The notes under the pieces are model-generated. The model was given only the letters and a program-made list of their open reading frames with translations. It was not told the DNA's origin and ran no database searches. From UBA940 sp031548515 (GTDB taxonomy: Bacteria > Bacteroidota > Bacteroidia > Bacteroidales > Rikenellaceae), in assembly GCA_031548515.1 (NCBI GenBank), contig JAVBRB010000003.1:1-27041 (forward strand): DNA of 27,041 nucleotides, read 5' to 3'. The position numbers were made by a program, and so were the translations under genes. Positions within the stretch are counted from its first letter, which is position 1. The number at the start of each line of letters is the position of its first letter. Positions 1 to 6,701 of the stretch are shown here, piece by piece.

Positions 1-1
1 C

Positions 2-448
2 GCCTGCACGTTCCTCTACGACGTGGACGGGGTGGCCTACTGGCCCGGCGTGGCGGTCAACTACACGAATAAGACGCAGTTCATCTTCAAGATCAACAAG
101 GGCGTCGAATCGGTCTACGACAGCGTGAAGGTCAACCGCTACATCCCCGAGGCGCGCCGGCCCGTCCCCTTCTCGAAGATGATCTATTTCGGCGACGGGA
201 CGACCGATATTCCCTGCATGCGCCTGGTCAAGGACCAGGGAGGCCACTCGATCGCCGTGTACGACCCGGCCGAGAGCGTCGAACAGAAAAACGTGCGGGA
301 GCTGATCCGCGACAACCGCGTGAGCTACGCCTGCCCGGCCGACTATTCCGCCGGAAAGGAGATCGACCGCCTGGTGAAGACCATCATCGACAAGATCAAG
401 GCAGATAACGACCTGGATCAACTCAACACAAAGAACACTAAACTATGA
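2..448 (+). CDS. HAD-superfamily hydrolase, C-terminal part (5' end outside window)
   Basis: The frame is open from the first bases of the window, so this is the C-terminal 148 residues of a longer protein. The visible segment holds the HAD motif IV signature GDGTTDIPC (around bases 191-217), with the two acidic residues that bind Mg2+ in haloacid-dehalogenase-type phosphatases, preceded by a cap-like region. The nucleophile motif DxDxT must lie upstream, outside the window. Family knowledge supports a cytoplasmic phosphatase or phosphotransferase; the substrate cannot be told from this part. The stop codon TGA overlaps the ATG of the next gene in an ATGA arrangement (445-448), so the two genes are probably co-transcribed and translationally coupled. 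A nucleotide or metabolite phosphatase role beside rdgB would be sensible but is only inference. Confidence 0.85.
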   Translation, partial: ACTFLYDVDGVAYWPGVAVNYTNKTQFIFKINKGVESVYDSVKVNRYIPEARRPVPFSKMIYFGDGTTDIPCMRLVKDQGGHSIAVYDPAESVEQKNVRELIRDNRVSYACPADYSAGKEIDRLVKTIIDKIKADNDLDQLNTKNTKL

Positions 449-1056
449 AAATAGTTTTCGCCACAGCCAATCTGCACAAACTCACCGAAGTGAGGCAGAT
501 CCTCGGCCCTGGATTCGAGGTGGTCTCCCCGGCCGAATTAGGCCTTGTGGACGACATTCCCGAGGATGCACCCACGCTCGAAGGCAACGCCCTGCAAAAG
601 GCCCGCTACATCTGGGAGCGGACCGGGCTGTCGTGTTTCGCCGACGACACCGGGTTGGAGGTGGAGGCGCTGGACGGCGCGCCGGGCGTCTACTCCGCGC
701 GCTATGCCGGGGAGGCGAAGGATTCGCAGGCCAACGTGCGGCTGCTGCTGGCCAATCTGGCCGGGCAGAGCGAGCGCGGCGCCCGTTTCCGCACGGTGAT
801 CGCCCTGATCCTCGGCGGGCGGGAGTACCTCTTCGAAGGCGAGGTACGGGGCCGCATCACGGAAAGCCCCCGCGGGCATGCGGGATTCGGTTACGATCCG
901 GTGTTCGTCCCCTCGGGCCACACGCAGACTTTCGCCGAAATGCCCTCCGCCGTGAAAAATACTCTCTCGCACCGCGCCCGGGCCGTCGCCCGCCTGGCGG
1001 AATACCTGAAAGGGGTTCCGTCGGGCGAGGACGATCTGTCGATTTCGATTTTGTAA
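445..1056 (+). CDS. rdgB: XTP/dITP diphosphatase (non-canonical purine NTP pyrophosphatase, RdgB/HAM1)
   Basis: 203 residues, the usual length of the HAM1/RdgB family. These cytoplasmic enzymes hydrolyse dITP, XTP and ITP to the monophosphates and pyrophosphate, keeping deaminated purines out of DNA and RNA. Visible signatures are TANLHK near the N-terminus (residues 7-12, substrate binding), FADDTGLEVEAL (65-76, with the metal-binding and catalytic acidic pair), GAPGVYSARYAGE just after it, and GFGYDPVF (147-154). The start is fixed by the ATGA overlap with the upstream HAD gene. The gene is followed after 11 bases by a long palindromic repeat that separates it from the convergent minus-strand gene. 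Nothing looks broken. Confidence 0.97.
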   Translation: MKIVFATANLHKLTEVRQILGPGFEVVSPAELGLVDDIPEDAPTLEGNALQKARYIWERTGLSCFADDTGLEVEALDGAPGVYSARYAGEAKDSQANVRLLLANLAGQSERGARFRTVIALILGGREYLFEGEVRGRITESPRGHAGFGYDPVFVPSGHTQTFAEMPSAVKNTLSHRARAVARLAEYLKGVPSGEDDLSISIL

Positions 1057-1067
1057 CATCTATATTT

Positions 1068-1134
1068 GTCATCCCGAGTTTGTCGAGGGATCTCAGACAG
1101 CCCTTTTGAGATCCCTCGACAAGCTCGGGATGAC
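1068..1134. repeat. Long palindromic intergenic repeat (VIPSLSRDL-type hairpin)
   Basis: Two arms of about 27 bases, beginning GTCATCCCGAG and ending CTCGGGATGAC, are almost perfectly inverted around a short centre (about 1095-1106). The only difference near the outer end of the arms is a TTTGTCGAG versus CTCGACAAGC change. It lies between the convergent ends of rdgB and the U32 gene. Such palindromes are dispersed in many bacterial genomes and often produce spurious peptides. A transcribed copy would fold into a strong hairpin in either direction, so it may act as a bidirectional transcript end. Confidence 0.85.
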
Positions 1135-1170
1135 AAAAAACGCGCCGACCGAAAGATTCCGGTCGGCGCG
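1135..1170 (-). terminator. Intrinsic terminator of the U32 gene
   Basis: Read on the minus strand, an 11-bp perfect GC-rich stem (arms 1160-1170 and 1141-1151, CGCGCCGACCG, 8-base loop) is followed by six T residues (1140-1135). It begins 20 bases after the stop codon of the minus-strand U32 gene. This is a classical rho-independent terminator. Confidence 0.9.
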
Positions 1171-1189
1171 GTTCATATGGAGTTCAGGA

Positions 1190-2431
1190 TCACTGCTTAT
1201 GTACGACCTGATAGAGCTTATCCCCCCGCCGCACCAACTGCGGCGTGCGGATCGAGAAGGGCGTGCCCTGCAGGGCGGTCTGCACCGGGAGGTCGTCGAT
1301 ACGGATGTCGTCCGCGCGGCCTTCGACCATGCCGGTCGTCTCACCCAGGATCAGGTACTCGTCGCCCGCCGAGAGGGTCGAGGCCACGGGGGTGATCTCG
1401 GCCACGGAGTGGCGTTGGTAGAAGTTGGTCACCTGGCCGACAAATTCTTTACAGGTGGTGGCCGAGGAGCCGTACGAGGGGCTCAGTTCCACCACGGGGC
1501 CGCCGAGGTAGTAGCCGCCCCAGAAACCGCGGTTGAAGACCTCCCCGAGGCGCTCTTCCCAGGCGGCGATGCGCTCCGGAGTGTACTCTCCCGCCTCGAT
1601 GGCGCGCAGGGCCTCGTCGTAGCATTGGCAGACGCGCTTCACATATTCCGGAGCGCGGGCGCGGCCCTCGATCTTGAGCACGCCGACTCCCGCGTCAAGG
1701 AAGCGATCCAGAAAACCGATCGTGCAGAGGTCTTTCGGGGAAAGCAGGTACTGCCCCTCCACGGCGATCACGTCGCCGTTATCCCGGTCGCGCAACTCGT
1801 ACGAGCGGCGGCACAGCTGGCGGCAGGCCCCGCGGTTGGCCGAGCAGCCGCTCTCGTGCAGGCTCAGGTAGCACTTGCCCGAGATGGCCATGCACAGGGC
1901 GCCGTGGGCGAACATTTCGATGCGCACGGGACGCCCCGCCGGGCCGCAGATGTTTTCTTCGAGTATGTTTTTGTGGATCGTGGCGATGCGGTCTAAATCC
2001 AACTCGCGCGCCAGTACTGCCACGTCCGCCCATTGGGCGTAGAAGCGCAGCGCCTCGGTGTTGGAGATGTTGAGCTGGGTCGAAAGGTGGACTTCCAGCC
2101 CCAGTGAGCGGGCGTAGAGCATGACCGCCTGGTCGGAGGCGATCACCGCGTCCACGCCTGCCTCGGCCGCGCCCTCGGCGATGCGGCGCATCAGCGGCAG
2201 GTCGTCGTCGTAGAGGATCGTATTGAGCGTCAGGTAGCTTTTTACACCCCGTTCGCGGGCCGTGCCGACGATATCCGGCAGGTCGGCGAGCGTAAAGTTG
2301 GCTGACGAGCGTGCCCGCATATTCAGATTTTCGACTCCGAAATAGACTGCGTCGGCCCCCCCGTCCATAGCGGCCAGGAGCGACTCGCGCGAACCCGCGG
2401 GGGCCATGATTTCGATGTCGGAACGTTTCAT
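1190..2431 (-). CDS. Peptidase U32 family protein (TrhP/YegQ-like)
   Basis: 413 residues. The family signature is complete: EMFAHGALCMAISGKCYLS (residues 172-190), followed by a cysteine cluster at 196, 203 and 207. The N-terminus has the typical start IMAPAGSRESLLAAMDGGADAVYFG. Although named peptidases, characterised U32 proteins of this architecture (TrhP/YegQ, RlhA) are needed for prephenate-dependent 5-hydroxylation of tRNA U34 or of a 23S rRNA cytidine. A tRNA or rRNA modification role is therefore more likely than proteolysis, but this sequence does not show which RNA. The gene is single on the minus strand with its own terminator (1135-1170). No convincing promoter was seen in the 60 bases upstream of the start. 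The start at 2431 matches the family N-terminus. Confidence 0.93.
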   Translation of the reverse strand: MKRSDIEIMAPAGSRESLLAAMDGGADAVYFGVENLNMRARSSANFTLADLPDIVGTARERGVKSYLTLNTILYDDDLPLMRRIAEGAAEAGVDAVIASDQAVMLYARSLGLEVHLSTQLNISNTEALRFYAQWADVAVLARELDLDRIATIHKNILEENICGPAGRPVRIEMFAHGALCMAISGKCYLSLHESGCSANRGACRQLCRRSYELRDRDNGDVIAVEGQYLLSPKDLCTIGFLDRFLDAGVGVLKIEGRARAPEYVKRVCQCYDEALRAIEAGEYTPERIAAWEERLGEVFNRGFWGGYYLGGPVVELSPSYGSSATTCKEFVGQVTNFYQRHSVAEITPVASTLSAGDEYLILGETTGMVEGRADDIRIDDLPVQTALQGTPFSIRTPQLVRRGDKLYQVVHKQ

Positions 2432-2493
2432 TGTTTCAGAGTCAGGGTGAATTTCCGCAATTTATTGCAATGCCATCAGTTTGTATAAAATTT

Positions 2494-2587
2494 TCTTTGT
2501 CATTCAGAGCGAAGCGAAGAATCTTGGTCGGACTGTGTGCAGAATAATTTCGACCAAGATTCTTCGCTTCGCTCTGAATGACAAAGA
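2494..2587. repeat. Perfect 37-bp inverted repeat (VIQSEAKNL-type hairpin)
   Basis: Arms 2494-2530 and 2551-2587 are perfect reverse complements (outer ends TCTTTGTCATTC and GAATGACAAAGA) around a 20-base loop. The element sits between the end of the polyprenyl synthase gene and the start of the U32 gene, both on the minus strand, 20 bases downstream of the synthase stop. A transcript would form a very stable hairpin, so it may end or stabilise the upstream mRNA. It is a different sequence family from the palindrome at 1068-1134 but has the same architecture and the same kind of position. Confidence 0.92.
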
Positions 2588-2607
2588 ATATGGTGACTTC
2601 ACAACAT

Positions 2608-3582
2608 TCATTTATGCCGGCCGGTCATACCCGTGGCGAGGCGGTGCAGCGCCTCCAGTCCCTCGGGCGAGGCCTTCAGGCCCTCCAATGCCTTCAGCGA
2701 GCGTTCGATGCGGGAGGCTATCTCCTTCTCGGCCATTTGGCGGATGCCCAGGCTGTCGTAAATCTCCCTCACGCGCTGCACCTTGCGCACGGGATCCATC
2801 GCCGGATCGGTGAGCAGCGTGGTCAACTCTGAGCGTTTAGCCTGATCGCTCGTTTCCAGCGCTTTGAGCGTGAGGAAACTTTTTTTACCCTCGATGATGT
2901 CGCCGCCGACCTGCTTGCCGAACGAGGGGTTGTCGCTGTAGCTGTCCAGCAGGTCGTCCTGCAACTGGAACGCGAGGCCCAATTCCTGCCCGAAACGGTA
3001 TATCCCGTCGCAATCCTCTTTGGACGCCCCGGCCATCATCGTCCCCATCACGGCCCCGCGCGCGATCAGGGCGGCGGTCTTCAGGGAGATCATTTCCATA
3101 TATTCGGCCTCGGTAACGGTCGTGCGCTGTTCGAAGTCCATGTCATACTGCTGCCCCTCGCACACCTCGGCGGCCATCCGGTTGAATTGTTCCAGAAGGC
3201 CCGGAAGCAGCGCGGCAGGCGATTGGGCCAGCAGGCGGTAAGCGTAGATGAGCATCGCGTCGCCCGAGAGGATGGCCGTGTTGGCTCCCCAGCGCACGTG
3301 GACGGTGGGTTTGCCGCGACGCAGGGCCGCGTTGTCCATGATGTCGTCGTGCAGCAGGGTGAAGTTGTGGAACACCTCGACCGCCGCCGCCGCCGGGAGC
3401 ATATCCTCGGCCTGGCCCCCGAAAGCCTCCCCTGCAAGGAGCATCAGCACGGGCCGCAGCCGCTTGCCGCCCTCCTGGAGCGAGTAGCGGATGGGGGCGT
3501 AGAGCGTGTCCGGGCGGGCGGGAAAAGGGAGCGCCGAAAGGTAATTTTCCGTCAGGCGGGAGAGTTCTTCGCGGGTGTGCAT
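2608..3582 (-). CDS. Trans-polyprenyl diphosphate synthase (IspA/IspB superfamily)
   Basis: 324 residues with the chosen start. Motifs in order are GGKRLRP; the first Asp-rich motif DDIMD within LLHDDIMDNAALRRGKPTVH; KTAAL; the second Asp-rich motif QLQDDLLD; and GGDIIEGKKS. The enzyme condenses isopentenyl diphosphate onto an allylic primer for quinone, carotenoid or undecaprenyl precursor synthesis. The first Asp motif is DDxxD without the two-residue insertion typical of bacterial farnesyl diphosphate synthases (IspA), so a geranylgeranyl or longer-chain product is favoured; chain length cannot be settled here. The frame stays open to an ATG at 3636, but the extra 18 residues do not look like family sequence and overlap the leader, so the ATG at 3582 is preferred. 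A palindromic repeat follows the stop codon. Confidence 0.93.
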   Translation of the reverse strand: MHTREELSRLTENYLSALPFPARPDTLYAPIRYSLQEGGKRLRPVLMLLAGEAFGGQAEDMLPAAAAVEVFHNFTLLHDDIMDNAALRRGKPTVHVRWGANTAILSGDAMLIYAYRLLAQSPAALLPGLLEQFNRMAAEVCEGQQYDMDFEQRTTVTEAEYMEMISLKTAALIARGAVMGTMMAGASKEDCDGIYRFGQELGLAFQLQDDLLDSYSDNPSFGKQVGGDIIEGKKSFLTLKALETSDQAKRSELTTLLTDPAMDPVRKVQRVREIYDSLGIRQMAEKEIASRIERSLKALEGLKASPEGLEALHRLATGMTGRHK

Positions 3583-3667
3583 GGATGGCGGGGTCAGGTT
3601 GAGGGAATAAATATTGTGAAAGCCGAGCGTCATCAAGCTCGCTTGAATGGCCGAGGCACATCCAATA

Positions 3668-3822
3668 TTCTACAAATATAGTGAAAGGTGAGCGCAATTG
3701 TGGGTGCTTGTACACAAAGATTAACTTTGTTTTCTTCCTCCTCGCTCGCCATCCCAAGCAAGCTTGCGTGGCCTCGCTCATTCGTCAGTTGCCGAACCGC
3801 ATCCTATATTCTATAAATGTAA
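3668..3822 (-). repeat. Promoter-bearing intergenic block, copy A (with internal hairpin element)
   Basis: Read on the minus strand, this block matches 5757-5848 on the plus strand in two segments. One runs from the AGAATATAGGATGCGG region to CGGCAAC; the other runs from CTTTGTGT through CAAGCACCC and ACAATTGCGCTCACC to a TATATTTG box (3680-3673). Copy A has 68 extra bases (3787-3720) between the two segments. The TATATTTG box lies about 90 bases before the chosen synthase start and could be its -7 element, but the nearest TTG upstream is only 14 bases away rather than the usual 19-21. Promoter function is therefore uncertain. Confidence 0.75.
3720..3787 (-). repeat. Hairpin element of dispersed family, copy 1
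   Basis: 68 bases present in block copy A and absent at the matching point of copy B. On the minus strand it contains a GCAAGCTTGC palindrome, GGCGAGCGAGGAGGAAG and then a CAAAG/CTTTG mini-hairpin at its edge. The order of hairpin followed by purine-rich GAGGAGGAA is shared with copies at 15229-15325, 22672-22725 and 24581-24630. Confidence 0.65.
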
Positions 3823-3886
3823 TAAAAGCCGGGCAGCAACTCAAGTCACCTGCAATCGTCCGAGAAGCATCCGATAAAATAGCACA

Positions 3887-3926
3887 AAACTATGAAAAAT
3901 AGTTGCACAACTAAAAAACATAGTTT
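3887..3926 (+). promoter_or_regulatory. Two tandem dyad operators, probable BlaI-type repressor sites
   Basis: Two copies of AACTA-N7-TAGTT are visible at 3888-3904 and 3909-3925, with centres 21 bases apart (two helical turns). Together they form one larger symmetric site centred at 3906/3907, with outer arms AAACTATG and CATAGTTT and inner arms TAGTTG and CAACTA. The sites cover the -33 TTG and the spacer of the blaI promoter, which is where a repressor would block RNA polymerase. BlaI/MecI repressors are dimers that bind dyads at their own promoters, so autoregulation is the natural reading. Binding itself is inferred. Confidence 0.75.
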
Positions 3927-3933
3927 ATATTTG
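3903..3933 (+). promoter_or_regulatory. Bacteroidota-type promoter of the blaI operon
   Basis: The -33 TTG (3903-3905), a 20-base spacer and the -7 box TATATTTG (3926-3933) match the Bacteroidota primary sigma consensus TTG-N19/20-TAnnTTTG. The blaI start codon at 3964 lies 31 bases downstream, which leaves a short leader. The promoter is overlapped by the two dyad operators. Confidence 0.85.
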
Positions 3934-3963
3934 CATTATCGAAAAACCAAACTTTCTGTAAAT

Positions 3964-4320
3964 ATGTACAAACTCACGGCAAAAGAAGAAGAAATAATGT
4001 CCCTGTTCTGGGACATAGGGGCATTGTTCGTCAGGGAGATAGTCGAGTGGTATCCTGAGCCTCGCCCGCATTTCAACACGATCTCCACGATGGTGCGCGC
4101 CCTGGAAGAACGCGGATTCCTGTCGCATAAAAAGTTCGGCGGCACATTCCAATACTATCCGACGATGTCGGCAGAGGAGTTCCGGGGCGGGAAACTATCG
4201 AACGTTGTCGCCAAATATTTCGACAACTCATACCTGGGCGTGGTGTCGGCGCTCGTGCGGGAAGAGAAAGTCCTGCTCGAAGAGTTGAAAGAATTGATCG
4301 CAGAAATAGAACGGCAATGA
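3964..4320 (+). CDS. BlaI/MecI-family transcriptional repressor
   Basis: 118 residues, typical of the Penicillinase_R (BlaI/MecI/CopY) family. The N-terminal two thirds form the winged helix: KLTAKEEEIMSLFWDIGALFVREIVEWY, then the recognition-helix region HFNTISTMVRALEERGFLSHKK and the wing FQYYP. The C-terminal helices (about residues 75-118) would form the dimerisation and proteolysis-sensitive part. Homologues are cytoplasmic repressors of their own operon, released when the partner M56 protease is activated. The frame extends upstream to 3892, but that extension would cross the promoter and operators, so the ATG at 3964 is chosen. The stop overlaps the next ATG (ATGA, 4317-4320), coupling translation to the M56 sensor. 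The target set beyond its own operon is unknown. Confidence 0.94.
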   Translation: MYKLTAKEEEIMSLFWDIGALFVREIVEWYPEPRPHFNTISTMVRALEERGFLSHKKFGGTFQYYPTMSAEEFRGGKLSNVVAKYFDNSYLGVVSALVREEKVLLEELKELIAEIERQ

Positions 4321-5666
4321 AAGAACTGATGATATATATCGCGCAGGTGTCGCTTCTTGCGGCGTGTTCATATATTATATATACAGCCATCTTCGCACGC
4401 GACACGCTCCATCGAACAAAGCGGTTCGTGCTACTGTTGATCCTCGCGGCATCTTTCGCCCTGCCGCTGTGCAGGATCACTGTCGATAAAGCGGCCGCAC
4501 CGGAAGCCATGACCGTTGCGGCAGTGGTGGCAAGCGAAATTTCCGCGCCACCTGTAGAGCTGATCGGGCAGGCCCCCGTAATACTCGCTTCCACTCTCGA
4601 TTTTTTCCTGATAGCGGGGATGATCTATTTTGCCGGGGTCGTCTTCTTGCTCGCTTACAGGTTAGCGGGAGTGGCAAGGGTGCGAAAAATAATGAGGCGG
4701 GCTGTGAGTCAGGTCGTCCACAACGGAAGGAAAGTATTGCTAGTCGAGGGAGACATTCCACCTTTCAGTTTCGCCGGCAGGATAGTCCTTTCTGAAAGCG
4801 ATTATAAGGAGAATTCCGAAATGATCATTCGCCATGAGGAGGTGCATATTCGTGAACATCACGGTCTCGACCTTGCGGTGATAAACATAGTGTTGGCACT
4901 GTTGTGGTTCAATCCCTTCGTGTGGCTGCTGAGGCGCGAACTCGTTCTTGTGCACGAACTCGCAGCCGACCGCGGCGTTATTCTAAGCGGCATCGATGCA
5001 AAAAAATATCAGTATTTACTAATCTCGAAGAGCGCCTGCACAGGAGATCTGCTGCCGGTAGCAAATCACTTTCGCACGGGCGACCTTCGCAAAAGAATTA
5101 TGTTTATGAAAAGAAAAACTTCCCGCCTGGCGGGTCTGAACCTACTGTTGATCCTGCCGCTCGCCGCCGTCGCGCTGGCAGCATTTGCCGAGACGCGCTA
5201 TATCTTTCCCGAGCCGGAAACTACGGATGCTGTCTCAGGAGAAGAACAGTTCCATATGCCGTTCGATGTTACGGGCGCTTATTTCGCTCCTTTCGGCGAA
5301 CGGGTACATCCTGTAACGGGGCTGACGACTCTGCATACCGGTATCGACGTCGTTCCATCGAACGACACCATTCGCGCTCCATATTCCGGCGTTGTAAAAA
5401 GCGCCGCATATGACAAGGGAATGGGGTATAAACTGGTGATCGCTCATTCCAATGGACTGGAGACTGTTTACGGACACCTTGCCGGGTTCCTTGTCGCGGA
5501 AGGCGAGGCGGTGAAAGGCGGCGAACCTGTCGCGATCGTCGGCGACACGGGATTGGCTAAGGGCAAGCACCTTCATTTCGAAACTCTTGTGAACGGCAAA
5601 CACGTCGACCCTACGGAGACCTTGCCGCTGGATTTTAAGATTGCGGAATACCAGAACCGGCAATAA
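4317..5666 (+). CDS. BlaR1-like M56 membrane metalloprotease with C-terminal M23 (LytM-like) domain
   Basis: 449 residues. Hydrophobic segments lie at about 5-25, 36-52, 95-116, 186-205 and 270-290. The M56 zinc site is HEEVH (173-177) with the downstream HELAADRG motif (213-220) supplying the acidic ligand, as in BlaR1/MecR1. After the last membrane segment, in place of the penicillin-binding sensor domain, comes an M23 domain (about 315-438). It retains all the residues expected for lysostaphin/LytM-type endopeptidases: HTGID (H340, D344), YGH (H387) and HLHFE (H418, H420). The M23 domain should therefore lie in the periplasm and the M56 site at the cytoplasmic face. By analogy the protease would inactivate the co-encoded BlaI repressor. 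Whether the M23 part cuts peptidoglycan or only binds it is unknown. M56-M23 fusions are known in Bacteroidota as a family but their signal is not established, to my knowledge. Confidence 0.93.
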   Translation: MKELMIYIAQVSLLAACSYIIYTAIFARDTLHRTKRFVLLLILAASFALPLCRITVDKAAAPEAMTVAAVVASEISAPPVELIGQAPVILASTLDFFLIAGMIYFAGVVFLLAYRLAGVARVRKIMRRAVSQVVHNGRKVLLVEGDIPPFSFAGRIVLSESDYKENSEMIIRHEEVHIREHHGLDLAVINIVLALLWFNPFVWLLRRELVLVHELAADRGVILSGIDAKKYQYLLISKSACTGDLLPVANHFRTGDLRKRIMFMKRKTSRLAGLNLLLILPLAAVALAAFAETRYIFPEPETTDAVSGEEQFHMPFDVTGAYFAPFGERVHPVTGLTTLHTGIDVVPSNDTIRAPYSGVVKSAAYDKGMGYKLVIAHSNGLETVYGHLAGFLVAEGEAVKGGEPVAIVGDTGLAKGKHLHFETLVNGKHVDPTETLPLDFKIAEYQNRQ

Positions 5667-5695
5667 CGCTAACGCGTTTCATGTCCTGCAAACGC

Positions 5696-5736
5696 AAAGA
5701 TTCCTGTCTCTCGCAGACAGGGATCTTTCTTTTTTT
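5696..5736 (+). terminator. Intrinsic terminator of the blaI-M56/M23 operon
   Basis: A 14-bp stem (arms 5696-5709 and 5715-5728, one G-T type wobble, 5-base loop) is followed by a T-rich tail (5726-5736, interrupted by one C). It lies 30 bases after the stop codon and closes the two-gene operon. Confidence 0.92.
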
Positions 5737-5756
5737 CCGGGCATTCGAAAAAAGGA

Positions 5757-5848
5757 TTATATTTGCAGAATATAGGATGCGGTTCGGCAACCTTTGTGTG
5801 CAAGCACCCCACAATTGCGCTCACCTTTCATTATATTTGCAATATTTG
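5757..5848 (+). repeat. Promoter-bearing intergenic block, copy B (without the hairpin element)
   Basis: This is the plus-strand counterpart of 3668-3822. It starts with a TATATTTG box (5758-5765), continues through AGAATATAGGATGCGG and CGGCAAC, joins directly to CTTTGTGTG and CAAGCACCCC, and ends with a second TATATTTG box (5832-5839) that lies 13 bases before the start codon of the metal permease. A further near-match (AATATTTG, 5841-5848) overlaps the very short leader. One or both boxes are likely -7 elements of the downstream operon; no well-spaced TTG accompanies the second box. Confidence 0.7.
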
Positions 5849-5852
5849 CAGA

Positions 5853-6701
5853 ATGGATTTTTTCGCAGAGTTGTTCCAATACCGGTTTCTGGCGAACGCG
5901 CTCATGGCAGCGGTGCTTTCGGGCATCACGTGCGGTATCATGGGTACTTACGTGGTGAGCCGGCGCACGGTTTTCATTAGCGGAGGCATAACGCACTCGT
6001 CGTTCGGTGGTATCGGCATGGCTTACTTTCTCGGCTGGAATCCCATTCTCGGCGCGACTCTGTTCGCCCTGCTGTCGGCCATCGGCATAGAATTCGCGTC
6101 CGACCGCATGAAAGTGCGAGAAGACTCGGCCATCGGAATAATCTGGAGCGTAGGCATGGCGTTGGGAATAATCTTCATTTTCCTCACGCCGGGTTATGCG
6201 CCTAATCTGACGGCCATCCTTTTCGGGAACATTCTAACCGTGACGCGGGTCGACCTCATAGCGTCGTCGGCACTGGCGGTGGCTGTGGCGACGGTTTTCG
6301 CGCTGTGGATGCGGCCGGTAATGTATGTGGCGTTCGACCGCGAATTTTCGCGCAGCCAGGGCGTTCCGGTCCGGCTCATATCATACGGCATGGCCATCCT
6401 TACAGCCCTCACGATCGTTTTTTCAATACGTGCCGTGGGTATCGTACTGCTTATTTCGCTGCTGACTTTTCCGGTCGTGATAGTAAACTCTCTGACAAAA
6501 TCATTCCCGAAAATCATAGTCTGGTCGGCGGCGGCGGCAACGCTCGCCAACATTGCCGGGCTGTGGGCCAGCTGGCGGTGGGATATTCCCACTGGAGCCG
6601 CCACAATATTTGTGCTCACGGTTACGCTTATTGTTGTAAAAACCGTACCTTTGTTGATTGGACGTACTCTTAAACGGAAAAGAATCAGCCCCACAAGATG
6701 A
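5853..6701 (+). CDS. Metal (Zn/Mn/Fe) ABC transporter permease, ZnuB/ABC-3 family
   Basis: 282 residues with the chosen start, close to the family norm of about 270-290. The protein is almost wholly hydrophobic, with about eight membrane spans. It carries the ABC-3 hallmark GTYVVSRRTVFISGGITHSS and a conserved AIGIIWSVGMALGI segment. It would form the membrane channel of a binding-protein-dependent importer for divalent metals. The open frame reaches back to 5763 through the promoter block, but the N-terminal MDFFAELFQYRF at 5853 matches the family start. No ATP-binding protein or metal-binding lipoprotein is adjacent; those must be elsewhere, or before this gene in another locus. The stop overlaps the next ATG (6698-6701), so it is co-translated with the LptF/LptG-type gene. 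The metal specificity cannot be seen. Confidence 0.92.
   Translation: MDFFAELFQYRFLANALMAAVLSGITCGIMGTYVVSRRTVFISGGITHSSFGGIGMAYFLGWNPILGATLFALLSAIGIEFASDRMKVREDSAIGIIWSVGMALGIIFIFLTPGYAPNLTAILFGNILTVTRVDLIASSALAVAVATVFALWMRPVMYVAFDREFSRSQGVPVRLISYGMAILTALTIVFSIRAVGIVLLISLLTFPVVIVNSLTKSFPKIIVWSAAAATLANIAGLWASWRWDIPTGAATIFVLTVTLIVVKTVPLLIGRTLKRKRISPTR

Larger units (their letters stand above)
3637..3886. other. Divergent intergenic region between polyprenyl synthase and blaI
   Basis: About 250 bases without a believable gene. On the minus strand it holds the promoter-bearing duplicated block (3668-3822) with an embedded hairpin repeat (3720-3787); both are listed separately. The rest, up to 3886, precedes the blaI operators and shows no clear structure. 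Confidence 0.7.

Noticed and set aside
1106..1996. 296-residue plus-strand frame opposite the U32 gene
   Set aside because: It is a GC-driven shadow of the well-supported U32 reading frame on the other strand, and it begins inside the palindromic repeat.
3583..3636. 18-residue N-terminal extension of the polyprenyl synthase
   Set aside because: The extra residues do not resemble synthase sequence, and the family start aligns with the ATG at 3582.
3892..3963. Upstream extension of blaI to the ATG at 3892
   Set aside because: It would place the -33 and -7 boxes and both operators inside the coding region. The family N-terminus begins at the ATG at 3964.
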